From: Acidobacteriota bacterium
GTDB lineage: Bacteria > Acidobacteriota > Terriglobia > Acidiferrales > UBA7541
DNA length: 64,000 nt
Assembly (NCBI GenBank): GCA_003225315.1
Contig: QHZD01000019.1
Location: forward strand, 1 to 64,000
Direction of reading: 5' to 3'
Part shown: positions 60,667 through 64,000 of the stretch, one piece after another
How positions within the stretch are numbered: position 1 is the first letter of the stretch
How the letters are laid out: each line of letters begins with the position of its first letter
Notes under the pieces: generated by a model
What the model was told of the DNA's origin: nothing
Database searches by the model: none
What the model saw: only the letters and a program-made list of their open reading frames with translations
Translations under genes and position numbers: made by a program

Positions 60667-60823
60667 CGTCCGGGTCCACGCCGACAAGGTTGCACAAGAC
60701 ACCAACCAATTCTCACGCTTTGAGGCGCACATGTCAACGAATTGTGAACAGCAGTTCAGAAAATGAACAGCTGTTCATCATGTGTCAGACAAAACGTTAT
60801 GAAAGGATTGCTCGAAGGGCCGC

Positions 60824-61672
60824 TCATTGTGGAAACAGCCGCGCCGCATTGTCGTACAAGATCTTGCGCTTTGCCGCGGCCCCAATTGGCAGAGCATTGA
60901 ACTTTTCAATGTTCCCCTTGATTGCGGGAACGCCGGGCCCGGGCCAGTCCGTACCCCACAAGACTTTGTCGGCCACGTCTTCGATTCGCGGAAAATATTC
61001 CATCAGTTTCTGGGGCGGGATGCCGGAAATGTCCATGTACATGTTCTTGTGCCGGCGAACCAGGAAAAAAGCTTCGTTCATCCACAGCGGCCTGCCGCCG
61101 TGCGCAAGAATGACCACGAGATTTGGATAGTCGATGCACACATCATCGCAGAGCATTGGCTGCGCATGCAGATTTCTTGCGCCTGGAAAAATCGAAGTCC
61201 CGGTATGAATCATGATCGGCATGCCGTTTGTTTGAGCACGCTCGTAAATCGCCGCAAGGCCGCGATTGCCGTCCATGTAATCGTTGGGCGAAAGCACTTG
61301 ATGCGAGGGATGCATCTTGATAGCTCGAATTCCAAGTCTTGCAAGACGATCCACTTCCGCGCCCGCATCCGGAACCGTTCCCGGCAGCACTCCGCCGAAT
61401 GCGATGAGACGATCCGGGGCCGCGCTGCAATACTTCGCGCTCCAGTCATTTACTTCCGGCGTGAACCCGATAATCTCAGGTGCGACATAATTGATTAGTC
61501 CCGCGCGCTCCACTCTCAAAGTGTCCAGAAAGGCGAGAAAGGCTTTTGGGTCGGCGCAATAGCGTTCAACATCGGCGTAGTCCTTGCGGCCTTGTTTCAT
61601 CAACTCGTGGGCGGATTGTTTCATCATGTGATAAGGCATGATGTGGATATGAATGTCTATGATTTGTTGCAG
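60824..61672 (-). CDS. Amidohydrolase-family TIM-barrel enzyme with probable CTG start
   Basis: 282 residues if read from the CTG at 61672. The metal-site motif IIDIHIHIMPYH lies upstream of the first ATG (61639), so starting at that ATG would remove the catalytic DxHxH. The only start-like codon between the in-frame stop and this motif is CTG, which has AAGGGCGG at good spacing. Other motifs are IKMHPSHQ, MIMIHTGTS, VILAHGGRPLW and WGTDWPGPG, typical of the amidohydrolase 2 family (ring-cleavage decarboxylases and lactonases). It may hydrolyse a ring-opened intermediate; the substrate is unknown. Confidence 0.78.
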   Translation of the reverse strand: MQQIIDIHIHIMPYHMMKQSAHELMKQGRKDYADVERYCADPKAFLAFLDTLRVERAGLINYVAPEIIGFTPEVNDWSAKYCSAAPDRLIAFGGVLPGTVPDAGAEVDRLARLGIRAIKMHPSHQVLSPNDYMDGNRGLAAIYERAQTNGMPIMIHTGTSIFPGARNLHAQPMLCDDVCIDYPNLVVILAHGGRPLWMNEAFFLVRRHKNMYMDISGIPPQKLMEYFPRIEDVADKVLWGTDWPGPGVPAIKGNIEKFNALPIGAAAKRKILYDNAARLFPQ

Positions 61673-61716
61673 GGATCACCGCCCTTTGCTGAGGCTTGTA
61701 GCTAGTCTAAATTAGA

Positions 61717-63141
61717 CTAGTTGAACCGTACGTACTCAAAGTTCAAAGGTTGATTGTTTATCCCGCGGCTAGGCGGTGCAATCCAATTCGCAAACTTGCC
61801 CGGTTCCACAACCCGTCCGCTCATCAGCGACTGGACGTACGCATAATCCTTGGAATTCGGAAGCCATTCGGATTCGTGGTTCTTCCAAGCCTCTTGGCTC
61901 AGGACTTCTCCGTCAGGGCTTATAAAGTGTCCAGCGAAATTGCCAATCGTGCGGTGAAAGCCTTTGTGGGGCAGGGTCAACCGAAAGGGAATGCCCACAT
62001 TGTCGATAATCCGTTGCCAGCGGCCAACTCCATCAGCAATCTCGTCGATGTAGTCATCGCGGAGGCGTTCGTTCAATGCCGTCAAGGCTGGCACATTTTT
62101 CTTGATGATTTTTCCGCCCACGACTTCAGAGACAGGGTATTCCGCATCCGTCAGCACGTGGTCGTCATCCAGTTTGGTCTCACGGAAGCGTCCTTTGAGG
62201 CCGCTGGTGAAATAGTTCGCGGCATTTGAGGAGACATCGGACCCGTAAAGATCAAGCGTCACGCTGTAGTGAAAATTCAGGTATCTCTGAATCGTTTGCA
62301 GATCGATGACTCCCAGCGCACGCATTTCTGACGGATCCTCCACTTTGTGTTCCTTCATCACTTCGCAAGTCCGCTGAATAATGCGGCCGACTCCGGTTTC
62401 ACCAACAAACATGTGGTGGGCTTCCTCAGTCAGCATGAAGCGGCAAGTGCGGGCCAGCGGATCAAAGCCGGATTCCGCGAGGGCGCAAAGTTGAAACTTC
62501 CCATCACGGTCAGTGAAAAACGTAAACATATAAAAGGCCAGCCAGTCCGGCGTGGGCTCGTTGAATGCGCCAAGGATACGCGGATTATCGGCGTCTCCAG
62601 ACCGCCGCGCCAGCAAGGATTCGGCTTCCTCACGGCCATCGCGTCCGAAGTAGCGGTGCAGCAAGTACACCATGGCCCATAGGTGGCGCCCTTCTTCGAC
62701 GTTTACCTGAAAAATGTTCCGCAGGTCGTACATTGAGGGACAACTTGCCCCCAGCATCCGTTGTTGTTCCACGGAAGCCGGTTCCGTATCGCCCTGCGTA
62801 ACGATCACACGGCGTAAGGTCGAGCGGTATTCGCCGGGCACTTCCTGCCAGGCCGGCTGTCCTTTGTGGATTCCGAAACTCACTTCGCGCTTCTCGTCGC
62901 GCGGCTGCAGGAAAATCCCCCAGCGGTATTCGGGCATCTTCACGTAGCCGAATTGCGCCCAGCCGTCGGGCTCCACACTGATCGCCGTTCGCAGATATAC
63001 CTCATAGTTGTGGCTCTCGTTCGGCCCCATGTCATACCACCAGCCCATGTAGGCAGGCTGCCAGTGCTCAAGGGCGCGCTGCAGGACGCGGTCCCTGCCC
63101 AAATCGACGTTGTTCGGGATTTTTTCCGTGTAATTAATCAT
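61717..63141 (-). CDS. boxB: Benzoyl-CoA 2,3-epoxidase, oxygenase subunit
   Basis: 474 residues, with GGGGGAA upstream. The start LQRALEHWQPAYMGWWYDMG is highly characteristic of BoxB. The di-iron ligands lie in FQVNVEEGRHLWAMVYLLHR and RFMLTEEAHHMFVGETGV. BoxB with its reductase BoxA makes 2,3-epoxybenzoyl-CoA. No BoxA is visible in the window. It is 38 bases downstream of boxC and 44 bases before the amidohydrolase. Confidence 0.93.
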   Translation of the reverse strand: MINYTEKIPNNVDLGRDRVLQRALEHWQPAYMGWWYDMGPNESHNYEVYLRTAISVEPDGWAQFGYVKMPEYRWGIFLQPRDEKREVSFGIHKGQPAWQEVPGEYRSTLRRVIVTQGDTEPASVEQQRMLGASCPSMYDLRNIFQVNVEEGRHLWAMVYLLHRYFGRDGREEAESLLARRSGDADNPRILGAFNEPTPDWLAFYMFTFFTDRDGKFQLCALAESGFDPLARTCRFMLTEEAHHMFVGETGVGRIIQRTCEVMKEHKVEDPSEMRALGVIDLQTIQRYLNFHYSVTLDLYGSDVSSNAANYFTSGLKGRFRETKLDDDHVLTDAEYPVSEVVGGKIIKKNVPALTALNERLRDDYIDEIADGVGRWQRIIDNVGIPFRLTLPHKGFHRTIGNFAGHFISPDGEVLSQEAWKNHESEWLPNSKDYAYVQSLMSGRVVEPGKFANWIAPPSRGINNQPLNFEYVRFN

Positions 63142-63179
63142 TGCGATTCCCCCAGGGCTCCAGACTCAAACCCGTTCAT

Positions 63180-64000
63180 TCACACTCTTTCCCAACTGAA
63201 TTTCACCGGCGCTCCAGTTCCATACACTTTGAGCGCACCACTCGCACCGACGGCGTTCGGGCGGTTGAATATCCAGTTTTGCCATGCGGAAAGCCGGCCG
63301 AAGATCCGCGTTTCCATCGTTTCTCCGGGTCCGAACCGCAGATTTGCTTCAAGTCCCGTCAAAGCGTCGGGCGATTGCGCGGCGCGCGATTCGATGGCTT
63401 GGCGAATTTCATCTTCCCAGTCGAGATCATCGGGCGCGGCCGTAACCAAGCCAGCTTCCAGTGCCTCGCGCGCAGAAAGGTTTTTTCCAATCCCTGAGCG
63501 CAAATTGTCGATATGCGTCTCATCGTTGTAGAATCGCGCTGTCAGCCGAGAGAGCCTGTTCACCATTGGGAGCGCCCCGAAATTCATTTTTGAAAGCGTC
63601 ATGCTTGGGGCATCCCCGCTTTCCTGCGTATCGCGCATGTAGACGCGGTCGGCTGCGAGAGCCAATTCCAGCAATGTGCCGGCAAAGCAGGATCCGGGTT
63701 CAACGATTGCGTAGATGGAACGGGACGTGACATCGATTCGCGCAAACGTTCGTCGCATCATTCCCAGAACTTCGCGAACGAACCAATTCCGCTGGTGATT
63801 CAAAAGGAATTCGTCGATCGTAAGAACGACGTCTGGGTTTCCCGTAGTTTTAAAAATCCAAAGTCCCAAATCCGGTTCGTTGGCACGTAGATTCAGAATG
63901 GCATCATCCAGCTCACGCGCCATTTGCAGCGGCCACCAATTCGAACCTGCTGCAATAACCTTTTCAAATGTATCTTCGGCAATGGAGTCCGGACCGCGGA
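63180..64000 (-). CDS. boxC: Benzoyl-CoA-dihydrodiol lyase, C-terminal part
   Basis: The frame is open to the right edge of the window, so the N-terminus is missing. About 273 residues are visible of a family length of roughly 550. Motifs include GSNWWPLQMARELDDAIL, the crotonase-like SIYAIVEPGSCFAGTLLELA, then LAADRVYMRD and MNFGALPMVNRLSRLTARFY. BoxC hydrolyses the epoxide and cleaves the ring to 3,4-didehydroadipyl-CoA semialdehyde and formate. Together with BoxB it defines the aerobic box pathway. Confidence 0.9.
   Translation of the reverse strand, partial: RGPDSIAEDTFEKVIAAGSNWWPLQMARELDDAILNLRANEPDLGLWIFKTTGNPDVVLTIDEFLLNHQRNWFVREVLGMMRRTFARIDVTSRSIYAIVEPGSCFAGTLLELALAADRVYMRDTQESGDAPSMTLSKMNFGALPMVNRLSRLTARFYNDETHIDNLRSGIGKNLSAREALEAGLVTAAPDDLDWEDEIRQAIESRAAQSPDALTGLEANLRFGPGETMETRIFGRLSAWQNWIFNRPNAVGASGALKVYGTGAPVKFSWERV

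Overview
The window looks like a chromosomal segment of an Acidobacteriota (Terriglobia-type) bacterium. This is inferred from the gene families, not from a marker gene: an Oar-like TonB receptor with a carboxypeptidase-regulatory domain, hopanoid genes, many TPR proteins, and a moderately GC-rich sequence. No rRNA is present. One tRNA-Gln(CTG) lies at 23657-23730.

Left part (1-23.7 kb), ordinary chromosome. A truncated TPR protein is followed by a large hybrid histidine kinase overlapping a small receiver/HisKA protein that lacks an ATPase. Next come an alpha/beta hydrolase, a repeat-bearing intergenic stretch, a superinfection-immunity-like membrane protein, a YVTN propeller protein and a NatAB-type ABC exporter. 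A four-gene efflux group (adaptor, TPR, MacB-type permease, TolC) has no ATPase of its own. A PLP decarboxylase precedes a hopanoid head-group block: HpnJ radical SAM, two 4-TM half transporters and two HpnI-type glycosyltransferases.

Centre (24-54 kb), the most interesting region: a large, lasso-peptide-like RiPP locus. Four tandem precursor genes of 45-46 codons (32312-33197, minus strand) share a YxxPxL leader and an invariant GYADWE tail. Upstream of them on the same strand lie two asparagine-synthetase-like cyclase candidates, a B2-type transglutaminase-like leader peptidase, two GT8 glycosyltransferases and a GT4 glycosyltransferase. Divergent from these are a PqqD/RRE protein and three tandem proteins that fuse an N-terminal PqqD/RRE domain to an exostosin-like glycosyltransferase. 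Then follow an AraC regulator, another GT4, a secreted GH3 glycosidase, an ABC exporter, a second AraC regulator and a free-standing B1-type PqqD protein. On the other side of the precursors sit an ECF sigma factor, an anti-sigma factor, a TonB receptor and an Atxe2-like lasso-peptide isopeptidase. That is the sensing, uptake and ring-opening set known from proteobacterial lasso loci. The inferred pathway is: leader recognition by RRE domains, leader removal by B2, ring closure by the Asn-synthetase homologues, glycosylation by RRE-guided and free glycosyltransferases, export by the ABC protein, re-import by the TonB receptor, and opening by the isopeptidase. Glycosylation of the peptide is a prediction.

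Right part (54.3-64 kb), aromatic degradation. All genes run on the minus strand: BoxC (cut by the window end), BoxB, an amidohydrolase that probably starts at CTG, a TetR regulator, the three subunits of a 4-hydroxybenzoyl-CoA reductase (HcrC, HcrA, HcrB; HcrB keeps the four extra [4Fe-4S] cysteines) and an MFS transporter. The set suggests that 4-hydroxybenzoyl-CoA is dehydroxylated to benzoyl-CoA, which then enters the aerobic epoxide (box) route.
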